From positions 1 through 64,000 of the forward strand of contig DF239948.1 of NCBI GenBank assembly GCA_000507305.1: 64,000 nucleotides of DNA, given 5' to 3'. This stretch comes from Breviolum minutum Mf 1.05b.01 (Eukaryota > Sar > Dinophyceae > Suessiales > Symbiodiniaceae). The notes under the pieces are model-generated. The model searched no databases and was not told where the DNA came from. It saw only the letters and a list, made by a program, of their open reading frames with translations. Position numbers and translations under genes: made by a program. Positions 1 to 10,728 of the stretch are shown in pieces. The first letter of the stretch is position 1. Each line of letters opens with the position of its first letter.

Positions 1-679
1 CCCATTTACGACGGTGGAATTCGTAAAACAAAATCATACATACTATATTCACAAATCCAAGTAATCACATAAAACTCAGCTGCAGGTAAATGATGGTAAC
101 ATGTGGCAACATGCCCGTTGATTTTTGTACAGGTCCGTATACCTTACGTCATACACTGGCCAGGTCCCTCAATAAACAACTTGTGGGAATCGTAAATTTC
201 CATCAACTTGAAAACCCCCCAGCCACCAGTAACCCGCCTTTAAAAAGTGTTATTACTATTACTTATTACGTGGGCAGCCTAAAAGACTGGGAACCAAGTG
301 GAACATGAAGGGTTAATGTATTGAGAAAGGCCCCTGAGTAGACATGTGATGATTCATTTCTCACATTTTCTTACTCTCAGCCAGGCTTTGGGAAGGCATT
401 AAAAAATATTAATGGATCCCTAAGGATAAAGATATGTCCTAGCCTTTCTCCTGTAATCCTATTCTGGTGATGGGATTGAGACCATTAATCCTACTCTAAG
501 GGCGGGGTCTGGATTCTTGGGGGATATTGATTTCCAGGTGTCTTTCCTTGTAAAAGCGAGCTCTTTTTTGGAGGATTTGTCTCTATTTGGTGGTTGAACC
601 ACCGGTTTCTTAAAACTATGCGCAAGCCAAATTGGATCATTTCCCCACGTAGGGGCGGAACATTAAAAACATTTCCCAT

Positions 680-776
680 AGGATCCATGGGACTGGTATA
701 TTTACCTACTAATTTACCATCCAAAATCAACGAAATCCATGTAGGTACATATACCAGCTATACATGGATCATTAGA
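680..776 (-). repeat. B element
   Basis: Family B is a palindrome of about 90-100 bp. Its arms read GGTATATTTACCTACATTT and AAATGTAGGTAAATATACC, usually followed by CCCATGGATCCTATGGG. Orientation is given by the centre TTGATTTTTATGG. This copy is reversed and lies just past the stop of the 800-1502 gene. Confidence 0.6.
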
Positions 777-799
777 GTCGATTGTCCAACCCAACTGTC

Positions 800-1502
800 T
801 CAAGACAAAGCCAAAAGCAGCAGCCGGTCCACGGACCTGTGCAAGATGACCTTGAAAGTTGAAAGCATCATGTCGACACCAGACACCTTCTCTGGATCTT
901 TTTGGACATAAATGTTGTAAACCCGAGCTCGAAAGTATGAACGGTATTCGGCGATACTGCTGCCGTGCCTCACAGAGGCCCTATGATCCCACAAAAGGGT
1001 ATTTTGAAACGACCCACCTCTGAAAGAACATGCTGCTGTTGCCGGTTGTGGCAGCGGTTGTGCTGCTGTTGTGCATTTTCGCTTTGGGCTGCAACGTCGA
1101 CGTAGCGTCTGAATTCCCTCGGGTCCATTCCCGTGAAACCCGCAACTTCTGGCTCTCCAATCCTTCGGCTCTGAGTTACTGGTGAACCACTGTGGTGGAA
1201 CAATGCGGTGCCGGTGATTCAAGCCATGTCCGACCAGTGGATCCCCCAGCACCTTACTACTTGATCTCAGGCAAACAAACATGAACAATTCATTCATGTA
1301 GGTAAAGATACAATCCCCAAATTGAGTGTTTGGGTATCCTTGTCATTCGGGGTTTGCCATAATCAACTTGAAACAGGGTGCTTATGGTGGACCCCATCAT
1401 TTCATCAACCAAAATTGCATGTTTCATTGCTGCGTTGGCCTCCAAGTCTTTGGCCCCGTGGAGTTTGGGTGTGGCGTCCAGCACCGGCACGGGAGGAACT
1501 TC
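800..1502 (-). CDS. Unknown protein, three exons
   Basis: The exons read 1502-1339 (KEVPPVPVLDATPKLHG, DEMMGSTIST), 1162-1018 (GFTGMDPREFRRYVDV, Gln/His-rich end) and roughly 968-800 (EYRSYFRARVYNIYVQKDPE, stop at 800). The first two start after AG|G. The first ends before GATACC, a GA donor, and the second before GTGGGT; that join keeps frame. The join to the last exon is not settled: its phase does not fit the GTGGGT donor, so another donor or a one-base slip is needed. No known domain was recognised. Confidence 0.5.
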
Positions 1503-1856
1503 CTTCCGGAAAAGAGGGCCCCACAAACCATCCGTGTTTTTTTTCTCGTTTGGTAGAAAACAACTCCACTTATAAGAGATGGAAAAAAACCAGCTGGCTA
1601 CCCATGTGCAAATTGTACAAGGCCATTTATAGAGGTTATAAAAAGTTATAACACTCTATTTATAACAAAAGGTGTGCCTCTTGCATCCAAAACTCACAAA
1701 ATCGAAACAACATAACAAGCTTGTCCAAAAATTCACATAGATTTTACCTTATTACCTTGGTAAAAGCAAAGGGAACACATCGTTGTTAAATCATAACGGC
1801 TGGATGTGGGATAGGTCCATCAAGATGGAAACTTTCAATAGAGATTGATACAACCA

Positions 1857-1958
1857 CTAGTTAGTGGTTGAACGAACCCATTTTAAGAAAAATATTAGTC
1901 AAATTGGATCATTCCCAAGTTAGGGGTAAATATAAACATGTATGAAACCACCTCCTAG
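1857..1958 (+). repeat. A element, copy 1
   Basis: Family A is about 90-120 bp, with ends CTAGTTGGTGGTTTCAACC and TTTGAAACCACCACCTAG and a conserved centre AGTCAAATTGGATCAT. Read on the minus strand, it begins with a GTGGTGG donor and ends in a CAACTAG acceptor. A short open frame (WLYQSLLKVSIL) starts right after its minus-strand end at 1856. Confidence 0.75.
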
Positions 1959-2603
1959 AACAGTATTAAAAAATAAACGATGTTTGAAAACCATCACCTA
2001 TGATTAGATCACTTTGAATTTATCCAGCTGAATTTTTCATCATACTTTGCCAAGTTGAATTTACCCAATAAGGATAATTGATTTCGCATATGAACTGGTT
2101 GGCAAAACTCTCCGGCACTTCCAGCACAAAAGACAATTGGTGGGTGAAGACCATCTCTTAAACCCTACAAAACCCACTCCAAGGGGTGGTTAACCATGCG
2201 AATATATTCCAAAGGTTTCAGCAACAGAAACTATACTTTTTTTGGGTGATGAAACATTGGAAGACTTCAGCGTTTTTCTTTTTGACTTCGAACTAGCGTA
2301 GTGTCTGTATGGGTAGAATCTTTGTTTTCAGCAACTCAGAGTCACAACCACCCATCTGAACATTTATACTCGTCAAAGTGGAAATCTTCCCCAAGGATTC
2401 GGGGGAATATAGACATGTATACTGTATATGATTGATGATATATAGTAAGTCGGGATTGAATCCCGTTTCTAAGACAACTTTCAATCCAACTTACATCCAA
2501 ATTACAATTTCAGAGCCTTCCACCTCACTTGCTAACTAGTTCCCAAGAAATTACCATGAGCCAACAAGTAAAGTAGTACCTTATTCATGGTGATTCATAT
2601 TGA

Positions 2604-2690
2604 AAAGCTGATTGGTACTCAACCTCCACCAAATGGTCATCCTGGCTGCTGATTTGCTCATCACTGACTAAGCACAGCACAGAAGGATAT
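2604..2690. repeat. P element fragment
   Basis: Contains GGTCATCCTGGCTGCTGATT followed by TGCTCATCACT, shared with 30500-30605, 42140-42230 and 62705-62800. It is joined directly to an F element. Confidence 0.45.
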
Positions 2691-2703
2691 AAGATGAAAA
2701 AAC

Positions 2704-2804
2704 ACCCTCCCTGAGGGTAACAGCAAACGCACGAAAATAGGCCGGGCCCCAAAAGGAAACTAACCATCCATTTTCAGGTGCGAACTCTTAGTTTCAGGGA
2801 GGGT
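2704..2804. repeat. F element
   Basis: Family F has ends ACCCTCCCTGAAACTAA and TTAGTTTCAGGGAGGGT, with an inner CATTTTCAGGTGC, and is about 100-125 bp long. Confidence 0.6.
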
Positions 2805-2988
2805 AAGTGATCACTGCCGTAGGTACTTTGTTCGAACCCCAAGAATCCAAAACTGAAGGGATCGCGGTAGGTGGAAAAAAAAACATCACAACAAACAGGT
2901 GGAAGTTTAAACATCTTGCTTTTTTCCAGGCCCTAAAAAAACAGCAAAAAAAGGAACATGCATTTGCAAACACTGCACATGGTTCCTG

Positions 2989-3092
2989 ATACTGTTGATG
3001 GAAGAATCCTGTACCACGTGGTGTTTATTAAACCATATGAAAACATGGGATGCTCTCCATGTCAACTGGTGGATTCGTTCCATCAACTGTAT
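2989..3092. repeat. I element
   Basis: Family I has ends ATACTGTTGATGGAAGAAAT and its inverse, with inner CCTGCACCACCTGGG. This copy ends CCATCAACTGTAT. Confidence 0.55.
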
Positions 3093-3380
3093 TTTAAACA
3101 ACAAATCCACCAATATCTCACCAGAACCCTGCCCAACCTTGCAAAAATCAGATGTTGGATATCCTGTAGAAGGTTCCTGACGCGGGTTTATGTTTCACAG
3201 ACGTGACTCGTCCATAGCTGATGGTACTCAATAGCACGGTGACTTTAGTGATGGAACCAGTACCTTGCATTTTCGCCCCAACCAGTAACAGTGGCAAATA
3301 GAGGTTTCAAAGAATTTGAGTAGCGGGGGCAACCCCCATCTTTGTTCAGGTGAGTTGTGAGCAACAAAAGAATATGAAGT

Positions 3381-3482
3381 TACCCTCCCTGAAACTAGCA
3401 TAGCCCCTGAAAATAGACCCCCCTTGAAAAGGAGGTTCCTATTGGAAAACACCATCTCTACTTGTTAGTTCAGGGAGGGTAC
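3381..3482. repeat. F element
   Basis: Both ends are intact (TACCCTCCCTGAAACTAGC and GTTCAGGGAGGGTAC). The centre has diverged from other copies. Confidence 0.6.
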
Positions 3483-3659
3483 CTCACATATCATCCCATC
3501 AAATTCAGCTTGGCGATTTCAAGGTAGTTCATAACCCCCATTCACTTATGACCCGAAGCAACCAACTCTAAGAATGAAATGGGGAAGTCGGGGTGTCAAG
3601 GTACTGCTTCGGTCTTGTGTTTCCATAGTTTCGGGGTTTCGATGGATTCTTAAACCGGG

Positions 3660-3690
<31 letters not shown>
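3660..3690. repeat. TTG microsatellite
   Basis: About ten TTG units follow a G-T-rich start. It would encode poly-Gln or poly-Cys only by chance, and no gene is supported here. Confidence 0.8.
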
Positions 3691-4445
3691 CTTTTTCTTT
3701 CCAGTGGCTCAGGTGTTTTCTCTGTGAATTTAAGAAAACAAGGAACATGCATATGTTGATATGTTGATATGCATGATGGCCGTCACTGAACTTTTGTGGT
3801 GACTGAGTAGGTTTTGATCACTCACTTGATTATAGGCATAGTTAGGGCAAAGTTTGGAAAGGCTACTTGGATTTGCTTAAGATGCTTGGAAAAAGTAAAA
3901 ACATAACCGGAAACAAATCCAATGTTCAGCGTGGGATGTTCTGGATAAGACCACCACTCCTCTTGTGAAAACGGGCCTCCTCATCATCACACAAGAGCAA
4001 ATCTTCCTCGCGAAAAGGCATGCTTTGTCTCGATGGATGGTGGGTAAACATCAGGTAGTTAGAAGATCAAGTATCGATCATTTTCTCAAAATCTTCATAC
4101 TTGATCATTTTCAGGTTCCGTGTCGATTTTGGATGGTGTCAGCAATAGTCTAGCCAACGAATTATTCACAAAGGTCATCTTCCCAAAATGCCAGACAAAA
4201 AGGGTCATTTCTGAAAAAATAACAATTACAATCCTCTTGTGGTGAGTTGACCTGGCACGTCACCTCCTCATTATCATTTCTATTGTATACGAAAAACAGT
4301 CTACTTGGTGGTTTCCACCCAATTTAAGCATAATATATTCTTGAAATCGCTGTGTATCGTATATATATATATATGTCCCGCAATTAGTTGATTTTGGTGC
4401 TAGATTAATAGATTTAATAGGTACATATACTACCATACCTTGATC

Positions 4446-4698
4446 CTATGGGTATGGTTGACGGAAAGAACAATGATCTAGGTCCAGGTCCAATGTGACG
4501 AATGAACCCAACGAGGCGCCAAAGGAAGAATTATCTGGTGGAAAGTTCAGCACTTCATACTTCACCAAACCAATTTCTAGTTGGTGGTTTCAACCCATTT
4601 GAAAATTATTAGTCAAATTGGATCATGTCCCCAAATAGGGGTGAAAATAAAAAATGTTTGAAACCACCAGTTAGATTTTGACGCCATGTTTGGATACA
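4446..4698 (-). CDS. Unknown protein, last two exons, split by A element
   Basis: Exon 4698-4668 (CIQTWRQNLT) starts at a CCCTGGAG acceptor inside a G element. It joins exon 4576-4446 (LVKYEVLNFPPDNSSFG, then TLDLDLDHCSF, stop TAG). The intron 4667-4577 is exactly the A element: donor CTG|GTGG, acceptor ACTAG, phase 1. The join gives a Glu codon and keeps frame. The upstream part of the gene is not identified; it may be the gene at 5052-7230. Confidence 0.6.
4577..4674 (+). repeat. A element, copy 2, acting as an intron
   Basis: On the minus strand it runs from GTGGTTTC to ACTAG and separates two exons that join in frame. It carries the TTGACTAATATTTTT stretch, which resembles a branch point followed by a pyrimidine tract. 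Confidence 0.8.
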
Positions 4699-4795
4699 CT
4701 CCAGGGAATTGACATATTCGCTTTTAAAGGCACTTTTGAAGATGATTTTCCTTTTCCCCATGAATATGCTAGTTTCCTGGAGGGTATCTTTGGAA
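4688..4795. repeat. G element
   Basis: Family G has ends TACCCTCCAGGAAACTA and TAGTTTCCTGGAGGGTA with inner GAAGATGATTTTCCTTTTCC. Here the end reading CCCTGGAG on the minus strand supplies an acceptor. Confidence 0.55.
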
Positions 4796-5051
4796 GGGTT
4801 TCGTTAGTAAACTGTGAAAGTGAAGTCGGGGGTTTGGTCGCTATAATTGCTCAATTGTTGATATGAACATTTTGCGACACTTTCAGTTTCCAAAAACTTT
4901 AGCAACGAATTTAAGGTTGGTTGACTTGACAAAATCCAAATGTGAACTTTCAAAGCACCCCGTCCCCAACAATCAATGGTCACACGGACCAAAAATCTTG
5001 GTGAAATTATCTGGACCCGAACGCCAAAAGAGGTCTAAAGGTACTATCTAC

Positions 5052-7230
5052 CAAAGATTGTCGCGATGTTCACCCACTCCTGCCACAGTTTTGTCATACC
5101 TCATACTATAACTAATAACTAGTTGGTGGTTTCGACCCAGTTGAAAAATGTGAGTCAACATCGGAAATCTTCCTCCCAATTTTCGGAGTGAAAATAAAAC
5201 ACATAACTGAAACCACCACCACCACCACCACCACCACCTAGATAACCTGAATCATCTTGTGATGCTGTATACCCCACTCCCGGGTGAGTTTTGGTTTTCA
5301 GGGTTTGTGTGCGCACCGTGTCCGACTCGCTGTCGACATCCAGGCTTTTGTGACACCACCAGGGCCGACTGGAACTCGGTGGTTGAACCACGTCGGCTAC
5401 CTGTGTTATCAGAATCGATCGGCTGTGGGTGGAGGGGTCCAATGGAGCGATCAAGGTTCCATTTCTAGGAAAACATCCCAACCTTAACCTGGATTTTGCC
5501 AATCCCATACCATCTATTCATCTATGGGACTGGTGTATTTACCTACATTTTTGGTTGATTTTTATGGTAAATGTAGGTAAATATACCGGTCCCATGGATG
5601 CTATGGGAATGTTACTGGGGTTAGATTCCAAAATATACACCATTTTGTTTCAGGTGACTTTATCATAAATCGCCTGCCAGATACGCTGGTTTGCCCATGG
5701 GCCCCATTCCAATATGATCACATTTTTCAGCTGCTTGTTGCTGTTCAGGGAGGTTACATCTAAAGAAAACAACCATTGCCATTACCATTACCATGTCCCC
5801 TTATGGAAACACCATATCAGCGAGCCTCTGAATTAGAGACCCCTGTTCAATACCTAAACAAACATATATAATATAATATACAATTACCTGGAACCAAAAT
5901 GGCCCTTGTTTTGATTGGAAAAGACCTTGTTTTGGAGGGTTCAACCCCCAAACTGGAGGACAAACAGGTTCCAGGTATGTAAGTGTTCCGAGCAAAGGAT
6001 CCCAACTATAGATGAGGGTTGAGCAGTAGCCACCCCAAGAATCCTGACACCACCTATAGAGGCACCAAACCTTGCTAATGACACCCTACAATATCCCTAC
6101 AATCATTACACCCAAAAAATGTACAGTAACATATGTACCGAAAATAAACATATTTGATAGGAAATACATCTTATCATGTTTCAATCCATCATTTTTGGTA
6201 TCCATTCCTACCTTTCCCAAAGGTACAAATAACCCTTTCAGGGCCTGAAAGTTGAACTTGAACGCCAAACAGAAGAAATGCCCGACAGAGATTCGGAGGA
6301 CTCAGATTTTCGGACCCCCCTCCTCGCCTCCAATGGAAGATCTAAATCCGCCTTTTGTCCTTCACAAAGATCCTTGCATCCCGCAAGCTGCACCTTGGGT
6401 GAAACCACCCAGGTGAGGTTGGTATCAACCTCCTTTGATTTTGATTTTGGGGCTGGAAAAAAAAAATAGGGCCATAGGGAATCCGTGGTTTCAAGCCATT
6501 AAAAAAAATAAAGATCAAAATTGGATCTTCTCTCAAAAAGTTCGGGGTTAACCAGAAAAAAATGGTTGAAAGACATCACTGCATCTATGTCACTGTATGT
6601 TCATATCGGAATATGCTGCCAACAAAAGATTTCACTTTTATATGTTGTATAATTTGGATCCACCTCCCACCCGGTAATAGTGGAAAGTGAAGGTTCATAG
6701 TGGTCTGCTACTTAACACTAAGACTTCTCCGACACGCCAACCAACGACCCTAAAAAGGGAACGGCCGGCCAAGCAGGACCACCTGGAAAAAAATGGGTTC
6801 TTTCAACCTGGAAATGATTTTACATGTGATCTATGTTGTATTTTAAGCTATTCCCTGCAACTTTCCCATCGCCTCAGGAAATGTCCCATCCCAAAGGAAA
6901 GTCGTCTTCCGACCATTAGTTGATTTTTATGGTAAATTCGTAGGTAAATACACCAGTCCCATGGATCCTACCATCAAAATATCAAACATTCAAAATACAT
7001 CAAAATACCACTCCCCTTCTCTCCCCAAACCACCCAGAACCTTCACCAGCTTTCCCTACCTGCTCCGCCGCCGTGGGAGCAGCAGTTTTTTCGGCCGCAA
7101 GTCGCCGGCCGCAAATTTTTGAGCGACCCGCGGGTGGCGACCGGGCGTTGAAAAAACGCCGAGGAAAACGCGGGTGATTTTTGGCCGGAGCAAACTGGAA
7201 ACGGCTAAAAATTCGGGGTGCACACATCAT
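5052..7230 (-). CDS. Unknown protein with organelle-like presequence, multi-exon
   Basis: Exon 7230-7060 starts with ATGATG and gives an Arg/Pro-rich N-terminus with no acidic residue for about 45 positions (CAPRIFSRFQFAPAKNHP). This resembles a mitochondrial or plastid targeting sequence. It ends GAGCAG|GTAGGG and joins in frame to the exon starting at 6393 (VQLAGCKDLCEGQKADLD, KSESSESLSG). Further exons are 5759-5659 (NVIILEWGPWANQRIWQ), about 5508-5238 (VQPPSSSRPWWCHKSLDVDS) and 5118-5052 (YDKTVAGVGEHRDNLW). The last two join in frame across A copy 3 (donor CTAG|GTGG, acceptor ACTAG). Joins in the middle are less certain, and two genes are possible. No enzyme family was recognised. Confidence 0.5.
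5119..5241 (+). repeat. A element, copy 3, acting as an intron, with CCA expansion
   Basis: The intron 5237-5119 is exactly the element. The right arm is enlarged by a run of CCA triplets (GTGG repeats on the minus strand), which multiplies the possible GT donors. Confidence 0.8.
5518..5612 (+). repeat. B element
   Basis: A complete copy with centre TTGATTTTTATGG. It abuts the exon that starts near 5508. Confidence 0.65.
6915..6970 (+). repeat. B element, right half
   Basis: Only the TTGATTTTTATGG centre and the right arm with CCATGGATCCTA remain. It lies in an intron of the presequence gene. Confidence 0.5.
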
Positions 7231-7507
7231 CAGTTTGGTTTTGGTGAAAGGGAATCGCCAACAAGGAAAAACAGGTGAGAAAATTAGACCACCAACCCAG
7301 ATCGCTGCATTTTTTTTAAAGGGCCAATCCCGTGAATTTACCATACGTATAGGCTGCTTGCATTGTTTCTATATCCTTCCAATAAGGGTAACTCAATTGA
7401 CCCAACTTGATCACGTTTAAGGGTCACCCAGCTGAATTGGGTAGGTAAGTTGATGGCAGTCCCAAACGTATTCTGCCTTCCGGATGAATGGGATAAACCA
7501 CTTGACA

Positions 7508-7635
7508 CTCCCTGGAAGCTAACAGCAACACACATCTGAAAATAGGCCCCAATTGCCTCCCCCAAATGGAAACATTTCATCTTCTAACCATCGACTTTCA
7601 GGGTAAAAGTCGCCTTTTAACTTCAGGGAGGGTAT
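7508..7635. repeat. F element
   Basis: Starts CACTCCCTGGAAGCTAAC and ends AACTTCAGGGAGGGTAT. Confidence 0.5.
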
Positions 7636-7732
7636 GAACCAGTACATGATTTCAGCCATCAGTCAGTACTGAAGTGCTCAAGGAACATTTCATTGAGAAT
7701 GCTTCAATGTGAATCATGGCTCATGGCTGGTC

Positions 7733-7840
7733 AACCTACCCCCCCCCCCAGGAATAAGGATTTAATAAGGCCTTCTTAAGGGAAACCGATGGTTAATAAG
7801 CCCTTAAAAAGGCCTTATTTCTGGGGGGGGTACGTTAGGG
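7733..7840. repeat. E element
   Basis: Family E has ends CAACCTACCCCCCCCCCC and GGGGGGGTACGTTAGG around AATAAGGCCTTATTAAGGG repeats. Other copies start at 27271, 46062, 54530 and 60577. Confidence 0.65.
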
Positions 7841-7943
7841 GGTGTTTCCTGTTTTTACTCTTTTGGGGAACCTCTAAAGACATGGACTTACGCAATGCTT
7901 ACATGTACAGTTTACCACGTCATCTTACTGTATAGCTGAACCT

Positions 7944-8071
7944 CATAAACGTATGTCCATGACAACGTTTGGCTCAAGACTTAGCACTTGCTATAGAGTC
8001 TTACAAAAAGAGCGCTTGCTGACCTACGGTGTTATTAGTCCAGGGCAATCACGGGGAATTTCTCCCCTTCA
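7944..8071. repeat. 128-bp direct repeat, first copy
   Basis: As read, identical to 8209-8336, starting CATAAACGTATGTCC. The second copy begins directly after the only N in the window (8208). Confidence 0.85.
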
Positions 8072-8208
8072 AGTGGTAGCGGAGCTTGTGCTTTCTCTTT
8101 TCTATTGAGTCTACATTGAAAATCCGACAATACGGAGTACAGGGCTACGTCTTGTACTTCCGATACGACGGAACCAAATTTTCCTTGTGGATTCCGACAA
8201 AACGGAAN

Positions 8209-8336
8209 CATAAACGTATGTCCATGACAACGTTTGGCTCAAGACTTAGCACTTGCTATAGAGTCTTACAAAAAGAGCGCTTGCTGACCTACGGTGTTAT
8301 TAGTCCAGGGCAATCACGGGGAATTTCTCCCCTTCA
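8209..8336. repeat. 128-bp direct repeat, second copy
   Basis: Begins one base after the N. The 137 bases between the copies are not repeated. This could be a true tandem duplication or a scaffold join with redundant ends. Confidence 0.85.
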
Positions 8337-8648
8337 GGGGGTGGGGTGGTTCATTCACCATAGGTTAAACCCACGCAATTCTTGCAAGCTTCCTAAATGA
8401 ACACACAACTGGGACTATGGGAAGCTCTCCCGCAATCAATGCTTGTCTGGTGGGTCATAGTCGATAGTGGTTAGTGGTTAGTAACTAGACACTGATTGGG
8501 TTAGAAGTTATCAGTTACAAGTATTCTTGATGCCCCCAAGTTCTTTTTCAAGACCCCTACAATGGGCCAAACTTACAAAATACAAAGAAAACATGAGGCA
8601 CCAGGCATTCAATGGACAATTTGTTGTTTGGGATCATATAATGTGTAC

Positions 8649-8760
8649 TACTGTTGATGGCTGAAATCCTGCACCGGTTGATAGGTGGTTTATCCCACTA
8701 TTTACAAGGTTTTTTACATCCCAGGTGGTGCAGGAATTCTTCCATCAACAGTAGTACTAC
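8649..8760. repeat. I element
   Basis: A full copy with near-perfect ends (TACTACTGTTGATGG and CCATCAACAGTAGTA). Confidence 0.65.
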
Positions 8761-9147
8761 TGTACATCATATTACATATATTTCCAACCCCTCCTCACAA
8801 TCCACTGAGTCACAATCCATGAACTCCAAACACCTTTTTGAATGAAATCCTGATGATATCCCAAACAATTTTGATTCAAATTCTTGTAGATCATAAAATC
8901 CTCATCATCCCTAAGGATCCAGTTGTGTCCTAAGAAAGGAATTAACTTTTCAATCCTATTGTGGGGATTTGAGTCTTAGGGCAAATCAATCAATAACTCA
9001 GCCCCGTCATTCGTACTAATGGTTCAGAAATCCTACCAAGCAGTTCACAAGTCGTTTTTTTAAAGTTCATCCCACCATAATTGACCTAAGAAGGTGAAAA
9101 TTTTTGCATGAAAATTTCAACACCAAATCAACGACACGAAGCCGCTG

Positions 9148-9276
9148 CTATGCCATGCTGCCTGCTATGCCACTTCTCCACCACTTCTTCCACCCGTCCA
9201 AAATGGCGCATATGTTTCTCTTTTTTCTCGGAGGCTCAAACTCCGTGACCCGCAGAATCAGGCAGTGCGTTGCAAC
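9148..9276 (-). CDS. Unknown protein, terminal exon
   Basis: Starts after the pyrimidine-rich acceptor CCTTCTGAG|G and encodes about 42 residues (LRVTEFEPPRKKRN, DGWKKWWRSG) before TAG. The basic RKKR run is the only notable feature. No upstream exon was assigned. Confidence 0.4.
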   Translation of the reverse strand, partial: VATHCLILRVTEFEPPRKKRNICAILDGWKKWWRSGIAGSMA

Positions 9277-10645
9277 CTCAGAAGGAACAAACACCGTGGA
9301 CAAGGTGGGATGGCAATGACCACTCCGTTGGTCCGGAAACACAATTAACAAAAACCTGGCTGGAAAAAAAAACGTATGCTACACTTTCTATAGGCAAAAC
9401 TGATTTTTGAGTTTGCGGGACTAACCACACAAAGTTTTAACTTTGAATATATGTGATCAATTCAACTTGTGTGAACTTCGGTCGGGTCTTAGGGAGTAGC
9501 TGTCCACTCTTCTGAGCATATAGTTATACCTAGTTGGTGCCATGAATGAAACATATGCGGTGAAAATCAGTCTTTGAAGTTTTACCGCCTATATACTCAC
9601 TTGCATTGGTGGGGTTCATGACGGTTTACCCAGATTCTTTTCACTACCTTAGAAGTAGGAGGAACCCATGCTGTACTAGACGCTTAGTAGTCGTGGCAAA
9701 AAGCTTCAGGTAAAATACATAGTTACATACATGTATTAAATATATAGATCTAACTATAAATATACATACATATATATATATATGTCACATCTATCAATTT
9801 ACCTATCTATCTGTCTACCTATATACCTACATATCTATCTATCCACTCTTCCCGTGAAGCGCCCCCGTTTCCCAACCAAGGGGCAAATGAACACCAATCT
9901 CAGTGGTCACCAAGTCATGCACCTTCCAAAGGCGGATTTGGATGTGCGAATCGTTGAGAAAACCCCAACAAAAACCTGGGGTTAGAGGTGATCCCTATCC
10001 CATACAATCCATGGGAATGGTATATTTATCTACATTTAGCATAAAGAAGATATCATAAAGAAGATCCCTGGCTCCATATAGGCTTTTTCACCCTGATCTC
10101 CGGGTAAATGATCCAACTTGACTAATAATACAATGTATGGTAATTTGAGGGATTTCCCCTAGAACAGTGCACGAAGTTGGGGTTGGTGTCATATCCCATG
10201 CAATCCATGTAGGGTAGATTTAGCTACATTTACCATAAAAAAATCAACTAAATGTAGGTATGGTAAATATACCATACAAAGTATAGGCAAATGTGATGTT
10301 TATGTGCCCTAAAACTCAGCTTGGAGGGGTGAATCAACCTCTACAGCGGTCCTCAAAATAATGCCACCTTTTTGACTGGTCAGGATTCTTAGGGTGATGT
10401 TTTCATGGCAACCCTGAGGTCCCCTGCAAAAAGTTAAACTCTTAGTAGGTTACATATAAAATCCCACTAAACTCAAAGGAGCTAAGGGAATAAGGCTAAT
10501 CTAAGATATGCCAAGTTTTTTTTCACCCCTCAAAACGAGACATTCAGCAAACACTAATCTAGGTGATCATTGCCACCATTTGCCACCTGGGTTGAAACAT
10601 ATGAGGGACGGACAAAATTTATTATGTGGAGTCTGCACATTGACA
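9277..10645. other. Stretch without a supported gene
   Basis: It holds TATA and TCTA microsatellite sequence (about 9765-9845), B elements, and an inverted pair around TCAGGATTCTTAGGG near 10380. I saw no exon with splice edges. Confidence 0.5.
10195..10285 (-). repeat. B element
   Basis: A reversed copy. A partial arm of the same family lies at 10010-10045. Confidence 0.55.
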
Positions 10646-10668
10646 TTTGGTGAGTGTGTTATCGTTTT
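10646..10668 (+). repeat. Direct repeat 3' of the transposase-like gene
   Basis: The 23 bases beginning TTTGGTGAGTGT and ending TTATCGTTTT recur at 15064-15086 with one mismatch, in the same orientation. Short GTTATCGTTT units also occur three times in 13508-13545. They may mark element boundaries or a target duplication. Confidence 0.5.
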
Positions 10669-10728
10669 CCAAGTTTGGGCACCATGGATGCCACATGCAC
10701 AAAACCTCAGGAGCGCAATGTTTTTTGT

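Larger units (their letters stand above)
1959..4445. other. Long stretch without a supported gene
   Basis: It holds P, F and I elements, a TTG tract and short A+T-rich pieces. I saw no exon with convincing splice edges. Confidence 0.5.

Noticed and set aside
4355-4375. TA runs as promoter TATA boxes
   Set aside because: Several TATATA tracts exist but none is placed before a supported gene start; they are simple repeats.
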